A stretch of DNA of 64,000 nt from Bromus sterilis. Its lineage: Eukaryota; Streptophyta; Magnoliopsida; Poales; Poaceae. Position numbers and translations under genes: made by a program. Position 1 is the first letter of the stretch; the number at the start of each line of letters is the position of its first letter. Positions 22,551 to 34,307 of this stretch are shown here, in pieces. Below the pieces are notes generated by a model, which was not told the origin of the DNA, searched no databases, and saw nothing but the letters and a program-made list of their open reading frames with translations. Where the stretch lies: contig OX465600.1 in assembly GCA_950022295.1 (NCBI GenBank), positions 231,343,782 to 231,407,781 of the forward strand. The letters are read 5' to 3'.

Positions 22551-24827
22551 TCAATCTGTATCTCCAGTTGTTGAAAGAAGAGCTAGAAACATTATGGAAA
22601 GTCAATACGTGGGACACCGCCGCAAAACAATATTTCCCAATTAAAGTCGCGTTGATCACGGGGTGCAAGACTATCTCGGATACGGATATTTCTCAGGGCA
22701 GGTGGTCCAAGGATTCTGTGCATGTGTTAGGTGCATGGATAATACATAGTACCTTCAGCTAGAGAAAGATCCCGAATCTTTGAAAACCGTGTTCCAGGGG
22801 TCTCGAAGGTGGCTTCCCAAGAAACACTCGTGGAGAAAACATGGACATCTATTTGATGGGAGCGAGGAGCTCCGAGCACCCCCAGCTCGAAGGAGCGGAA
22901 AAGAAATTGAAAACTTGTTGAAAACTTGGGAAGGGTGCCCCGCGCCGGGAAAGAAAAAAAAAGAACACTCACACGTTGACGAGGGTATGGAAAGCGAGGT
23001 GTGTTTTCTAGGATTTGGAATACTGGAATCTCCTCCACAGTCCTCATATCCTTGATCTCATGCATATCACAAAGAACTCGTGCAAGAGCTTGTTTGGCAC
23101 GCTGCTCAACATGCCGAAGAAGACCACGGACGAGCCTAAAGCAAGTAATGACTTGAAATTTATGGGCATCATGAGGGAACTATACCCCCCTAGTGACGAC
23201 GATGATGACCCAGAAGAGGAGGAGGATATGGAAACGCAAAACTCTCATCGCAAGTGAAAAAGGGTGACCAAGAAGAAGACCGGTATTGATCACTGCCCCC
23301 CGGCGTGCTTCACTCTGTGCGAGGAGGACATCAACAGTTTATCCACTGTCTCATAGGAGTCAAATTTACAAACGGCTATGCGGGGAAGATAAGAATATAC
23401 CTAGATGAGGTGAAGCAGCATTTCTGCGGGATGAAATCTCATGACTGTGTCGTGCTAATGACGCAGATTCTCTCGGTTGTGATCCGAGGAATAATGGACG
23501 AGCACGTTCGTAAAAACGTTTTTTGGCCTTTGCAACTTTTTCGACATCATCTCTCGGAAGTCGATTTGCGCTACCCACGTCAACAAAAGGCTACAGGAGG
23601 AGATCCTGCTCATACTATGCAAGCTTGAGATCTATTTCCCGCCCGCATTCTTTGACATTATGGTGCATCTGCCGATCCATCTAGTGGATGATATCGTCCA
23701 ACTCGGGCCTGCATTTCTGCGCCACATGATGTCATTCAAAAGGATGAATGGACACATCAAAAGATACGTTCGTAACAGGTCCCGTCTAGATGGAAGCATA
23801 GATAAGGTCTTTCTATTCGAAGAGTGCATCTCTTTTTGCACGAATTATCTAAACGCCGGGAACCCTGTTGGTCTGCCCGTCAACAAGCACTTTGGCAGGA
23901 TCGATGGGTGTGGTCACCACGAGGGAAGCCGTGCAATGCATGTCAACTTAGAGGGTCGAGGCTTCGAATATGATAGAGCAAGCCTAGTCGCGCTACAACA
24001 CATCCAACTGGTCGATCCTTGGATAATAAAGCACAAGGATGTAATCAGGAAGAAGTAAAGTGACTAGGGCCTGCAAATAACGAACCGAGATCCACGGCTA
24101 ATCAAAGAGCACAACTCCAGTTTCATGACTTGGTTCAGGGACGAGCTTCGTGCTAATCCCCCGCGAAGGAAAGCTTCTGAGGACGAAAAGATGATATTCA
24201 CCTTGTCACGGGGCGCCGCGCGCAACCTGATGACCAATCAAGCGTATGATATCAACTGATACACATTCTACACGGAGGAAAAGGATACTAATTGTGATTA
24301 CCATAACTCAGGGATAACGGGGATATTCTACACCGATGACGTCAAGGAAAGATTCTACGGAAGGATCGAGGACATATGGGAGCTCGACTATAATGGAGAG
24401 AAGGTGGCGATGTTCCGTGTGAGATGGGCCACGAGCGTCGTAAAAGAAGAACGGTATTTCACCACCATGGCTATACCCGAAACCAAATCCAAGTCTGTGA
24501 GCACAAACTTCGCCGAAAACATGAGCCATGGGTACTGGCTAGCAAGTGGACCAATGCTTATTCATTACCAACCCATCAAAGCCTAGCCGCGTTGTAGTGA
24601 GGAGAGGCAAAAGAAACATCATCAGAATGGATGGAGTCTCCAACGAGCAAGACTTTGACATGTACGGCGACCTGAAGATGGAAGATGACTACACCGCTCA
24701 GGATACATACACCACAACCCTACCGAAGAAAGGTCTCCCGTTCAAGAGAAAAAGTGAAGGCGTCCTGGGCCTAAGTTATACAACCATGAAAAAGAAGGGC
24801 AAGGAGAAGATCATGAGGAAACGCTAG
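22551..24827 (+). pseudogene. CACTA transposase, C-terminal part (DUF4218 and DUF4216 regions)
   Basis: Continuation of the TNPD gene. Recognisable blocks are LNLYLQLLKEELETLWKVNTWDTAAKQYFPIKVALIT (22551-22660), GSRRWLPKKHSWRKHGHLFDGSEELRAPPARRSGKEIENLL (about 22795-22920), HILDLMHITKNSCKSLFGTLLNMPKKTTDEPKASNDLKFMGI (about 23040-23170), and MKSHDCVVLMTQILSVVIRGIMDEHVRK with EIYFPPAFFDIMVHLPIHLVDDIVQLGPAF and NGHIKRYVRNRSRLDGSID, a DUF4218-type region (about 23430-23800). A DUF4216-type block, FYGRIEDIWELDYNGEKVAMFRVRW, follows at about 24353-24430, and a basic tail ends at 24827. Frames change repeatedly (near 22760, 23060, 23260, 23500-23620, 24060), and stops occur around 24060-24260. Assignment is by recognition of conserved blocks; the gene is clearly inactive. 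Confidence 0.83.
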
Positions 24828-25294
24828 CTAGATAGCTAGATCCAAATTAAAGAAAGTACTTTGTAATTTATGATCACTTTGTGTATGCATGGATTTAATC
24901 TGCACTTTGTAATTGATGATCACATTATTATGTATGGATCATATAGTTTGAAGTTGGACCATCTTTGGCCAGCAGCCCCAATGCCTCGCCACTCACCCCT
25001 GCACTTTGACCTCATGTTATTCGATCGGAAGCATCAAGCACATGTGCTACTCCATTTTGTTCAATTTTTTCTAGCTTGTATACGCGATATATAGCTGACA
25101 ACTATGTTGGATAAGGAATCGACTTGTCACGCTTATAGACGCCAAGAGGTGGCCAAACGTTAAACCTATAGGGTACACCATAGCATACTATAAAGTGTCC
25201 ACCATAGGAAGAAAGCATGGCATTGACGGGCTAGATAGATATTTAGTAGCGATAGATAGGCCAAATAATTTAACAAAAAAAATAAAAAAAACTC
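24828..25294. other. CACTA 3' non-coding DNA
   Basis: AT-rich stretch between the end of the transposase gene and the right-hand subterminal hairpin. Nothing coding is supported. Confidence 0.6.
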
Positions 25295-25334
25295 TTAGGA
25301 GTGGCGCATTTTGCCAAAATGCGCCACCCCTAAG
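25295..25334. repeat. CACTA right subterminal hairpin
   Basis: Arms TTAGGAGTGGCGCATTTTG and CCAAAATGCGCCACCCCTAA, the same word as in the left array. This shows the right end of the CACTA element is close. Confidence 0.8.
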
Positions 25335-25877
25335 CCTTAACCTCCATCGGCCCCCTCCCCTTGCCCGTGCACAGTACCCATTCCCCCCCCACTACTCCTC
25401 GAGCCCTATGTAACAACCCAGATTTCACAAAAATTAAAAAAATTGTTTTTGGTGTGAATTGGTTGATTGTCTGATTTTTTTTGCGGTCTTTCGATCCCCG
25501 ATTTATCAATCGGCGATTATCCCCCCCCCCTCTTATCTCGTACCGGACAGAGACCGACCCTTGCCACCCTGACACTCGACCTTTGCGACACCGGGTTTCA
25601 CCCAATCACCGTCGCGAAAACCGTACAAGACCAGCCGTAGCCAACGGAGCGAAAAACCCCGTTTAATAATTAAATGGGTTATTTTATTGGGCGACGGAAA
25701 ATATTCTCGGAATGGTATCGAAGTGAGGTACGATTGACGGACTCGACGAGCTGACCGCGTGGTTTGAGATTTCACCCGTATCGGAGGTCCTGTGGACCCT
25801 CGGCGGCCATAAACGTAAACACCGCGCGCGCGAGAGAAAAACCGGGGATGTTTTTGCAAACTTCCAGCCACCTGGGA

Positions 25878-25886
25878 TATATAAAG
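25878..25886 (+). promoter_or_regulatory. Putative TATA box of sequence X
   Basis: TATATAAAG, about 470 bp from the start of X and upstream of a GC-rich leader-like tract. Confidence 0.5.
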
Positions 25887-26445
25887 ACCACCACCCTCCT
25901 AGCCATTCCTAGGGTTCCTCCCCTTGAAAAATTTGCAGCCACCCCCCTCCACTTTGGCCAGATCTACCCCAAAACAACCCCAATCCCGAAACCCTACCTC
26001 TCAGCCCGATCTGGACCGTCAGATCGCCGACCGGCGCGTCCAGAAGCTGACACGTTGCCCCAGCCGCCGCTCCATCCAATCCAGGCCGCGACGGGCCGCT
26101 CCTCCGCCGCTAGGCCCGCCCGGGCCCATCTGGCGCCGGATCCGCCGCCGTCCGTGGAGGACCTCTCCCCGCCGCCGAGCACCTGCGGCCTCCGGCGAGC
26201 CGCCTTGCCACGCCACCTTCTCCTCCCATGCCCCGCACCTCTCCTCTCGCCTCTCACCTCCCCGTTATGCCCCGCAGGTCACTGGAACTAGAACCAGCAG
26301 CCACCGCCCCATGGCCGGCCTTGGATCTCACCGCGCCCTGCGCCTCGCCTCCTCGCCACCGGATCCGGCAGCCGACGGCCAGATCCGCCCGCCTGGCACC
26401 TCCACGCTCCGTCCCCGACCTTCCTCGCCTCCGCGGGCCTCCTCT

Positions 26446-26450
26446 GCGTC
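26446..26450. repeat. Imperfect target-site duplication of element B (left)
   Basis: GCGTC, against CCGTC at 33563-33567 (four of five match). Joining the flanks gives a continuous GC-rich sequence. Confidence 0.65.
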
Positions 26451-28073
26451 TGATACAGAGTGGAAACTCTCCTTGTTGGTTACCCCAAGTGGAAGGTGAG
26501 ATGCAGTGTAGCAGCAAGTTTCCCTTAGCAAAGATGCTAAGGTTGAGTATCAAACCAGTAGGACTCCAAGAGATACAAGTAGGTGTCATGGCGCTTGACG
26601 TGGACCTGCACACAGATACAAATAACTTTGCTCCCAATGAGTACAGAGGAGTTGTCAATTCCTCCGGCCTTGCTGTTTACAAAGGATCTACACAAGAGAT
26701 AAAAGTGGAACTGAAAGTAAAGACTGAAAGTAAACTAAGTGTGTAAACAATAATGTGAAGATGGACCGGGGTCCCGTGATTTTCACTAGTGATGTCTCTC
26801 TCCCAAAATACGATAAAAGTGCTAGCGAGGTAAAAAAATCACAGTTGGGAAATTGACAGAATTATGAAGGCACCGCAATGCTAACTATGCTGCAAAGAAA
26901 GGAAGGGCTCAAAAGCAATGTGCAGTACGCCAAGGTAAGTAGACCGAAATCCAACTGCATCTACTACGAATCATCCACCTTGAGATATCTATCCAGAACA
27001 TCTCGCTGGTACTAAGTTGCCAATCCCACCCAAAGTGTAAACTCAAAGCAACAGACAACTGCATTAAAAGAACTTTGCGTAAAGTAAACAATCCTTGCAC
27101 CCGCGGGTACAAGCACCATTGTTTTATCCCTGGTGGCAACAACACATCCCCTAGTCTCATGTTTATGTCACTCAAGCTAGACATCAGGGGGCTGAACCCA
27201 CAATCAAGCATAACGCTCCCTCTTGCAGTTGCAAGCAAACTACTTGGCCAAAGCAAAATACTGCAACGGAGAACATGCAATAATTTACTCAAGAACAAAA
27301 TATAAAAGAGAAGAACCAAATATGTTACTCATCACAAACTGAACATAGTCTCATAATCCATCAGATCCCAGCAAACTTAGCATAGCAATAACAGAAGTTA
27401 CAAAAGCACCTCGATCATGTGAGGCAGCTCACGAGGTCTCGAAAGTGGAAGCACAAAGAGGGGAGAGGTACAACACATAGCTACTGGTCACGGACCCATG
27501 GTCCAAGGGGGACTACTCACGGCACATCCGGGAGGCGTCCATGGCTATGGATGGACTCCCGGAGGGGGTTCCTTCTCCCGGCAGGGTGCATGGGCAGCTT
27601 CTCCAGGCAGCCCCGATCTTGAAACGGCGGCGGCGGCGCTACAGAGGCGAGTTCGCGGAAAAGAGATCGATATTAGGGGTTTCCACTCCGAGGGCTAAAT
27701 ATAGGCGGAGTGGGGTGTCGAGGGGACCCACCAGGCAGCCAGGAGGCCTTCTGGCGTGGCCTAGGGTGGGGCCGCGCCAGGGACCCTCCTAGTCTCCTGG
27801 TGGTGGCCCCCCTCCGCTACCTTGGTCATTCCGGAAGCTTCCGGGTCGCTGATTTTTTATCTGATTTTTTCGGATTTTTCGGAGCACTTTTAATGGCCGG
27901 AAAACCTGAAATACAAAAACAGGAGAAAACAACAACTGGCAGCTGGGTGCACTGGGTTGAAAGATTAGTCCAAATATGCTCAAAAGTGTATGAAAGTTCA
28001 AGCAAAACATGGCAAAGTCACACAAAACATGCATGGAGCAAGCAGCAATTATAGATACATTTAGGACGTATCA
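26451..28073 (-). repeat. 3' LTR of element B
   Basis: 1623 bp, TGATACAGAGTGG to GGACGTATCA, nearly identical to 31960-33562 by eye. Confidence 0.9.
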
Positions 28074-30975
28074 ACATCCCCAAGCTTAATTCCTGCTCGT
28101 CCTCGAGTAGGTAAATGATGACAAGCATAATTTCTGTGGTGACATGCCACACAACCATATAAGGACTTTTAAGTAAAGCAATGAAAGCATGAAATTAAAT
28201 TCAAGTCTTAACAAGCAAGATTCTATATTAGCATTGACACAAGCAACAAAAGAACAAAAGGTGCAAGAGCTCTCGCTGTCCGTGACTCGAATGTCTCCAA
28301 ATGGTGTTTGCGTGCAAGCAGTGGACTGGGAAAAAGAGAGAAAAAAGGTTGTTGAGAACAACTATCTAATAAAGTTTCACACTTAGTCTTCTTTGGTTTC
28401 TTATCTTAACTCGTCCCCAGACCACTAGCCAGGTACAAGTCAAACTGATCCACTCCCTTTCGATATTTTGAGCACTCATGCAATGGATGAGCGTGAGCAA
28501 GAAAGTTGACACCTAAAAGGCGAAACAAAAAGAAGGTGGAGGAGGAAGACAAAAAGGTGTGAAAGGCTCACATCAATGAGGACAATCATAGGCGAGAGAA
28601 GGCCATATGATAGATATGATGTGAGGAGTAGGGATTGCCATGCAACAGATGCACATGTGAGCTAAAAGCTCACCAAGGGAACTAGTGGGGGTGCATCTAA
28701 CTTGCTTTCTCAAGAAGACCTAGAGCTTGTTTGAAGAGGCTCATCATTGGAATATACAAGCCAAGTTATATAGTGTGAAGGTCCCCACATAGCTATATGC
28801 ATGATGATAATCTCTATGGAGTACAAGGGATAGAGGATGAATTATTAGTGTGGATCTCTCAAAAGGAATAGTAGTGTGCCCCCTTCTCTCTTTTTATTTT
28901 TATTTTTCTCTTTTTTCTATTTTTTTGTATTTTTTGGTGGCCTCAATGGCTCTTTCTGTTTAACTCTCATTTGTCCTCTTTGGGATCTTTTGTTTTCGTC
29001 CTCTTTGGGATCTTTTCCTCACTTTAGGCGCAACACTCTATATTTTACAAGAATATAGGAGATATTTCACACTTTACAAAAGTACTCACATAAAGAAGAT
29101 ATAACTATCATGATGCAAATGTATGCCTCTGCCAGGATAGCAGGATACGCAATGATACTAGCATGTCATGTAGCAATGATTAGGGCAAGGCCCAACTAGC
29201 ATGCGGCTCATCGATCAAGCAAGTAGCATGTATGACATGAGGATCAAGTCATGAGAAGGTGGATGTTGCATGGCAATGTATCTCGGAAAGGCTATGGAAA
29301 TGCCTTGTAGGTATGTATGGTGGCTGTTTTGAGGAAAGATATAAGGAGGCTTATGATAACAAAGCGTATCGTGCCAAGGGTTTGGATGCATCGGCGAAGT
29401 ATGCGCCAACTCTCAAGGTGAGAAAGGGCAATGCACGGTACCGAAGAGGCTAGAAAGAGTATAGGTGGGTGGAAGTGTCAACTTTCGAATACTCACATTA
29501 GTCCGAAGAACTCATGCACTTATTATCGGTAACTCTCAATCTAATCAGGAGGTTCACAAAGAGACAAGTAACCCGAGGAGGAGTGTATGGGGGTTTGGTT
29601 ATCCTTGCGCATCCTCGACTCATGGTACGTGAGTGTACTCTAATATTCGAACCCTCCAGAGGTTAGTGATCCATCTAGTAGCTAGAGTTCTCAACAGGGG
29701 TTTTTGGTTTTCCAAAAACACACGGGTTGCCCAAAATACGACATCTATAACTAATAGGCTCGAGCTCTCGACACCAAAAGATCAAACATTACTCTAGTCA
29801 ATACCTCAAAACTATTGCAAGTTACTACTACAAAGATAATAGCAACTTCAACTACCTACTTGTAGTCAAGACACAAAACTCAGTGCAACATGCAAACTCT
29901 CTAACAAGATAAAACATGCAACCTATAGAAATTTCAACCTAAAACAAAAGAAAAGGTCTAGAAATACTAAAGCACTACAACTAAACAGAGCAGCAGCTAA
30001 GAAAAAAAAGAACAACTCACAACTAAAAGAATAAGCATGCAAATCCTATGAGGAGTTCTAGTTCAAGCGGAGCGTGTAATTCTCCCACACAAAAGAGTAA
30101 GCTGGGATCTAACTTGTTACTACAGCAAAGAAATAAAAAACAAATCTAGAAAAGTAAAGAGCGAGACGCTCCAAGCATAGCACATAACACATGAAGTGAT
30201 AAAAATATAGTGCAACGAGGGATGAACTGATAATTGTTGATGAAGAAGGGGATGCACGGGGGCATCCCCAAGCTTAGAAGCTTGAGTCTCCTTGAATATT
30301 TATTGGGGGTGCACATGGGCATCCCCAAGCTACGTTTGACACTCCAAGATCTTCTTTCATCATCTCACATCGCGCACTTGAAAACTCCCTTCATACATAA
30401 CTCAATGTAGACTGATTAGAGAGGTTAGTGCCCTACTAAAATAATTTTTTTCTCTACTGGAAATAAAGATAAGCTTGAAGATCTACTGTTTTTCAAGAGT
30501 GCCAAAAGGTTTTCGCAAAGAAAAATAAAGCTTAAGGTTTCCAAAACGAAGAAAAGGAAAAACAGGAGAGAACCTGTGAAAAACAGACCAGCAGGTAGAA
30601 ACGAATTTTTCAGGGATACTTCTGCAACTCAAATCAAAAAACTCAGAACATACAAAAGTTTCGTAATTTTATAGAGCACGCTGTGTAAAAAAATCAGCTC
30701 AAAAAGATGAACTGGGATTTCTCTATGATTTTTTTAGTCACGCGGACAGAATCTGTTTTCTGGACAACATGTCACAACTTTCACTTCCCTTGTCGTATGA
30801 GGCTATAAAAGGCACAAAGCTTGAAAAAGTAAAGATACAATGATGTTTCTATAGTAGTAACAATCATCAAGACCACTAAGAACAGTAGAAATCAAAAAAG
30901 AAAAACCTAAATTCGTTGCGGGCTGCCTCCTGAAAGCGCTTTTTTAGAGCCATTAGCTAGGCTTAATGCAAAAGA
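28074..30975 (-). other. Non-coding internal region of element B
   Basis: Begins with the polypurine tract beside the 3' LTR. AT-rich, without coding potential. Contains the two-unit TCCTCTTTGGGATC repeat (28971-29021) and two polypurine-like hairpins (about 30249-30268 and 30303-30327) like those in element C. Confidence 0.7.
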
Positions 30976-31790
30976 TCAAGTCGTATCCATTGAACCATCA
31001 TCACGATTATCAAAAAGCTCTTCAATAGTACAACTAGTCTTAATAGGTTTCTCAAATAAAGCACGAATGAAAATGCTTTTTGGAATAAAATCAAAAGGAG
31101 GGAAATCAATTGGAGTTTCATTAAAGTTAAAGATATGTGTCTCCTCCATAGTTTTCACCGCTTCAACTCTCTTGGGAATAGGTGTGTTTGCTTTAGCTCG
31201 CGGAACCTTGGGGACGTGAACGAACTTAGGTTCCTTCTTTGCCGGAGTTTCATCCTTTTTTGTTTTGATTGAGGAAAAGGTAGTTCCTAGAGTTTCAATA
31301 ACGTCCTCAATCTTTTCTATCCTAGAAGACTTCTCGTAAGGGATTTGATAGTCTCCAAAGATTTGACAATTTTCTGCATGGAGTTATCTAGCCTATTCAA
31401 ATTCCCTTGAATCTTACGATCCAACTCATTTACCCTATCGATACTTGGAATCTCTAGCTCTAATTTTTCCAGTTTTCTCATAATGTGAGCTAAAGTAATG
31501 TCCTCCTTAATACCAACAACTGGGAGACTTCCAACAAGATTTTCAATAACATTAAGGGCTTCCCAAACTGGGGCCTCTATGAAATTCCCATTGATAGCAG
31601 TGTCTAAAAGAAACGTATTCCAAGAAGTAATCCCAACATAAGAAATTCTAAGCAAGATAGTAACGGATTGCTTCTTGGTGGCTCTTTTTTGAGAATCATT
31701 AATTCTATACCAAACATCTTTCAAACTTTCACCACCTCTTTGAGTAAAGGTAAGTACTTCTGCCTCACTAAAGGCAAAAGGACCAGCCAT
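30976..31790 (-). pseudogene. Short gag of element B, one frameshift
   Basis: Minus-strand gene starting MAGPFAFSEAEVLTFTQRGGESLKD at 31790 and ending DNRDDGSMDTT with a stop at 30976. The length of 815 bp is one short of a multiple of three. Comparison with element A shows a single missing C near 31337 (CTCGTAAGGG against CTCGTCAAGGG), which throws the frame after ETIKSL. Apart from that lesion the gene is open, about 271 residues, and it aligns with the A copy throughout. It has the conserved Athila gag N-terminus but no zinc knuckle and no protease. The shared length and C-terminus in A and B argue that the short gag is the real product of this family and not a chance truncation. Confidence 0.82.
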
Positions 31791-31932
31791 AATGGTAACT
31801 ACTGACAAGGTAACAGGTATTTTTGGTATTTTTGATAAGGGACACAAAAGTAAAAACTAAAAGGTAAACTAACAAGACTAAAAGGCAATGATAAAAGATA
31901 GTGTGCAACTCCCCTATCTTGTAGACTGGAGT

Positions 31933-31949
31933 CCCCGGCAACGGCGCCA
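31933..31949 (-). promoter_or_regulatory. Primer-binding site of element B (tRNA-Asp type)
   Basis: Minus strand TGGCGCCGTTGCCGGGG, identical to that of A, just inside the 5' LTR. Confidence 0.88.
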
Positions 31950-31959
31950 GAAATTCGCT

Positions 31960-33562
31960 TGATACAGAGTGGCAACTCTCCTCGTTGGTTACCCCAAGTG
32001 GAAGGTGAGATACAGTGTAGCAGCAAGTTTCCCTTAGCAAAGATGCTAAGGTTGAGTATCGAACCAGTAGGACTCCAAGAGATACAAGTAGGTGTCATGG
32101 CGCTTGACGTGGACCTGCACACAGATACAAATAACTTTGCTCCCAACGAGTACAGAGGACTTGTCAATTCCTCCGTCCTTGCTGTTTACAAAGGATCAAC
32201 GCAAGAGATAAAAGTGGAACTGAAAGTAAAGACTGAAAGTAAACTAAGGGTGTAAACAATAATGTGAAGATGGAACGGGGTCCCGTGATTTTCATTAGTG
32301 ATGTCTCTCTCCCAAAAGACGATAAAAATGCTAGCGAGGTAAACAAATCACAGCTGGGCAATTGACAGAATTATGAAGGCACCCTAAATCTAACTATGCT
32401 GCAAAGAAAGGAATGGCTCAAAAGCAATGGGCAGTACGCCAAGGTAAGTAGACCTAAATCGAATTGCATCTACTACGAATCATCCACCTTGAGATATCTA
32501 TCCAGAACATCTCGCTGGTATTAAGTTGCAAATCCCACCCAAAGTGTAAACTCAAAGCAACAGACAAATGCATTAAAAGAACTTTGCGTAAAGTAAACAA
32601 TCCTTGCACCCGCGGGTACAAGCACCGTTGTTTTATCCCTGGTGGCAAGAGCACATCCCCTAGTCTCATGTTTCTGTCACTCAAGCTAGACATCAGGGGA
32701 GTGAACCCACAATCAAGCATAACGCTCCCTCTTTGAGTTGCAAGCAAACTACTTGGCCAAAGCAAAATCCTACAACGGAGAACATGCAAGAATTTACTCA
32801 AGAACAAAATATAAAAGAGAAGAACCAAATATATTACTCATCACAATCAGAACATAGTCTCATAATCCATCAGATCCCAGCAAACTCAGCATAGAAATAG
32901 CAGAAGTTACAAAAGTACCTCGATCATGTGAGGAAGCTCACGAGGTGTTGAAAGTGGAAGCACAAAGAGGGGAGAGGTAAATCACATAGCTACTGGTCAC
33001 GGACCCATGGTCCAAGGGGGACTACTCACGGCACATCCGGGAGGCGTCCATGGCTATCGATGGACTCCCGGAGGGGGTACCTCCTCCAGGCAGGGTGCCG
33101 GGGCAGCTTCTCCAGGCAACCCGATCTTGAAACGGCGGCGGCGGTATAGAGGCGAGTTCGCGGAAAAGAGATGGATATTAGGGCTAAATATAGGAGGAGG
33201 GGGGTGTCGAGGGGACCCACCAGGCAGCCAGGAGGCCTCCTGGCGCGGCCTAGGGTGCGGCCGCGGCAGGGACCCTCCTGGTCTCCTGGTGGTGGCCCCA
33301 CTCCGCTACCTTGGTGATTCCGGAAGCTTCCGGGTCGTTGATTTTTTATCTGATTTTTCCGTATTTTCTGGTGCACTTTTAATGGCCGGAAAACCTGAAA
33401 TACAAAAACAACAGAAAACAGCAACTGGCAGCTGGGTGCACTGGGTTCATAGATTAGTCCAAATATGCTCAAAAGTGTATGAAAGTTCAAGGAAAACATG
33501 GCAAAGTCACACGAAACATGCATGGAGAAAACAGAAATTATAGATACGTTTGGGACGTATCA
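31960..33562 (-). repeat. 5' LTR of element B
   Basis: 1603 bp partner of 26451-28073. TAAATATA at 33185-33192 is the minus-strand TATA-like motif. It is about 20 bp shorter than the other LTR through small indels around 33120-33190. Confidence 0.9.
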
Positions 33563-33567
33563 CCGTC
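33563..33567. repeat. Imperfect target-site duplication of element B (right)
   Basis: CCGTC, differing in its first base from GCGTC at 26446-26450. Confidence 0.65.
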
Positions 33568-34152
33568 TCGCCGGAGACCTAGCGCCGTCGCGCCGCCATG
33601 AGCCAGCGACCACCGCCGTGAAACCCGATCTGGTCGGGATCGGATCGCCATCCTGGGCCGGCCTCGCCCGGGAGGCCCAGCAGACCCATTGCACCGAGCC
33701 GGTCCACCAAACCAGCCTCGGCTCATGCCTCCTCTCCGCCCCTGGGCGTTGTGCAGCTATCCGCCACCCACGCCGCGCCCTGGGCTAGGCCCGTGGTGAG
33801 CCCCCTTTTGTATTTTCTTCTTTTCTTTTGTTTCCTGTTGGGCCGGCCCGGTTCAGTGTATCTGGCGCATGTAGGCGTAGTTTAGCTGTTAAAGCCCGCC
33901 TGTTAGAACTTGTTACTGTAGCTTTCCGCCCAATAGTGGTTTTTTAGATATCTGTATTTATATTTTTGGTAGATTGTGTTATTTTTATTACGATGCCCAT
34001 AACTTTTTAACGGTAGCTCGGATCGCGACGCGTTAAACATGAAACTTGCTTAGAATTTTGTGTAGCTTGTTAAAATGTGCTCCTTTGCCATGTTTGACTT
34101 TGTTTACATGCTGTTTACCTGTACTTACATGTCATGCCATTATAAACTGTAA
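33568..34152 (+). mobile_element. Sequence X: LTR-like, right part
   Basis: Continues the GC-rich leader for about 230 bp and then becomes AT-rich with T tracts. No coding frame is supported. Ends at the poly(A)/poly(T) boundary of the LINE. The rest of X is predicted beyond the LINE and therefore outside the window. Confidence 0.45.
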
Positions 34153-34307
34153 TTTTTTTTGAAGCTTTAATGATAGTGAGTGGACCACCCACTGCCTATT
34201 CCATTACCTTGGGAGGGAGGGGGTTACAAAAGAGTTACATAGCTATATACAGGGAGGGATGGGGGATGAAATTTACAAGGGGGTAGAGGGAGGGAGGTAA
34301 AACAAAA

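Larger units (their letters stand above)
18913..25408 (+). mobile_element. CACTA (En/Spm-type) DNA transposon, 3' end not in window
   Basis: Starts with terminal repeat CACTACTAGAGAAAAGG, followed by subterminal repeats built from GGGGTGGCGCATT and its complement AATGCGCCACCCC. It carries a degenerate TNPD-type transposase in the plus orientation. A subterminal hairpin of the same kind recurs at 25295-25334, showing that the other end is near, but the matching terminal CTAGTAGTG is absent: sequence X begins at 25409. The transposon therefore seems interrupted just before its end and the last bases should lie right of the window. Net of the solo LTR, about 5.0 kb is present. Confidence 0.87.
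25409..26450 (+). mobile_element. Sequence X: LTR-like, left part
   Basis: Begins TGTAACAACCCAGATTTC, a typical gypsy LTR opening, at the point where CACTA sequence stops. A TATA box follows at 25878-25886, then about 560 bp of very GC-rich DNA resembling a transcribed leader. Long GC-rich frames here (for example 25764-26291 and 25924-26499) have proline, arginine and serine bias in several frames at once and no domain, so I do not call them genes. Element B interrupts X at 26451 and X resumes at 33568. No primer-binding site or pol is visible, so the LTR assignment is tentative. Confidence 0.5.
26451..33562 (-). mobile_element. Element B: gag-only Athila-like LTR retrotransposon nested in X
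   Basis: Complete minus-strand element of 7112 bp with 3' LTR 26451-28073, 5' LTR 31960-33562, primer-binding site 31933-31949 and polypurine tract at about 28074-28087. The 3886-bp internal region encodes only a short gag. It closely parallels element A along the LTRs and internal DNA but keeps about 1 kb (roughly 29530-30510) that A lacks. No protease, RT, RNase H or integrase was found on either strand, so B depended on another element for movement. Confidence 0.88.

Noticed and set aside
25764..26746. Long proline/arginine-rich frames in sequence X
   Set aside because: Several overlapping frames are open at once on both strands because of high GC, one runs into the LTR of element B, and no conserved domain is visible.
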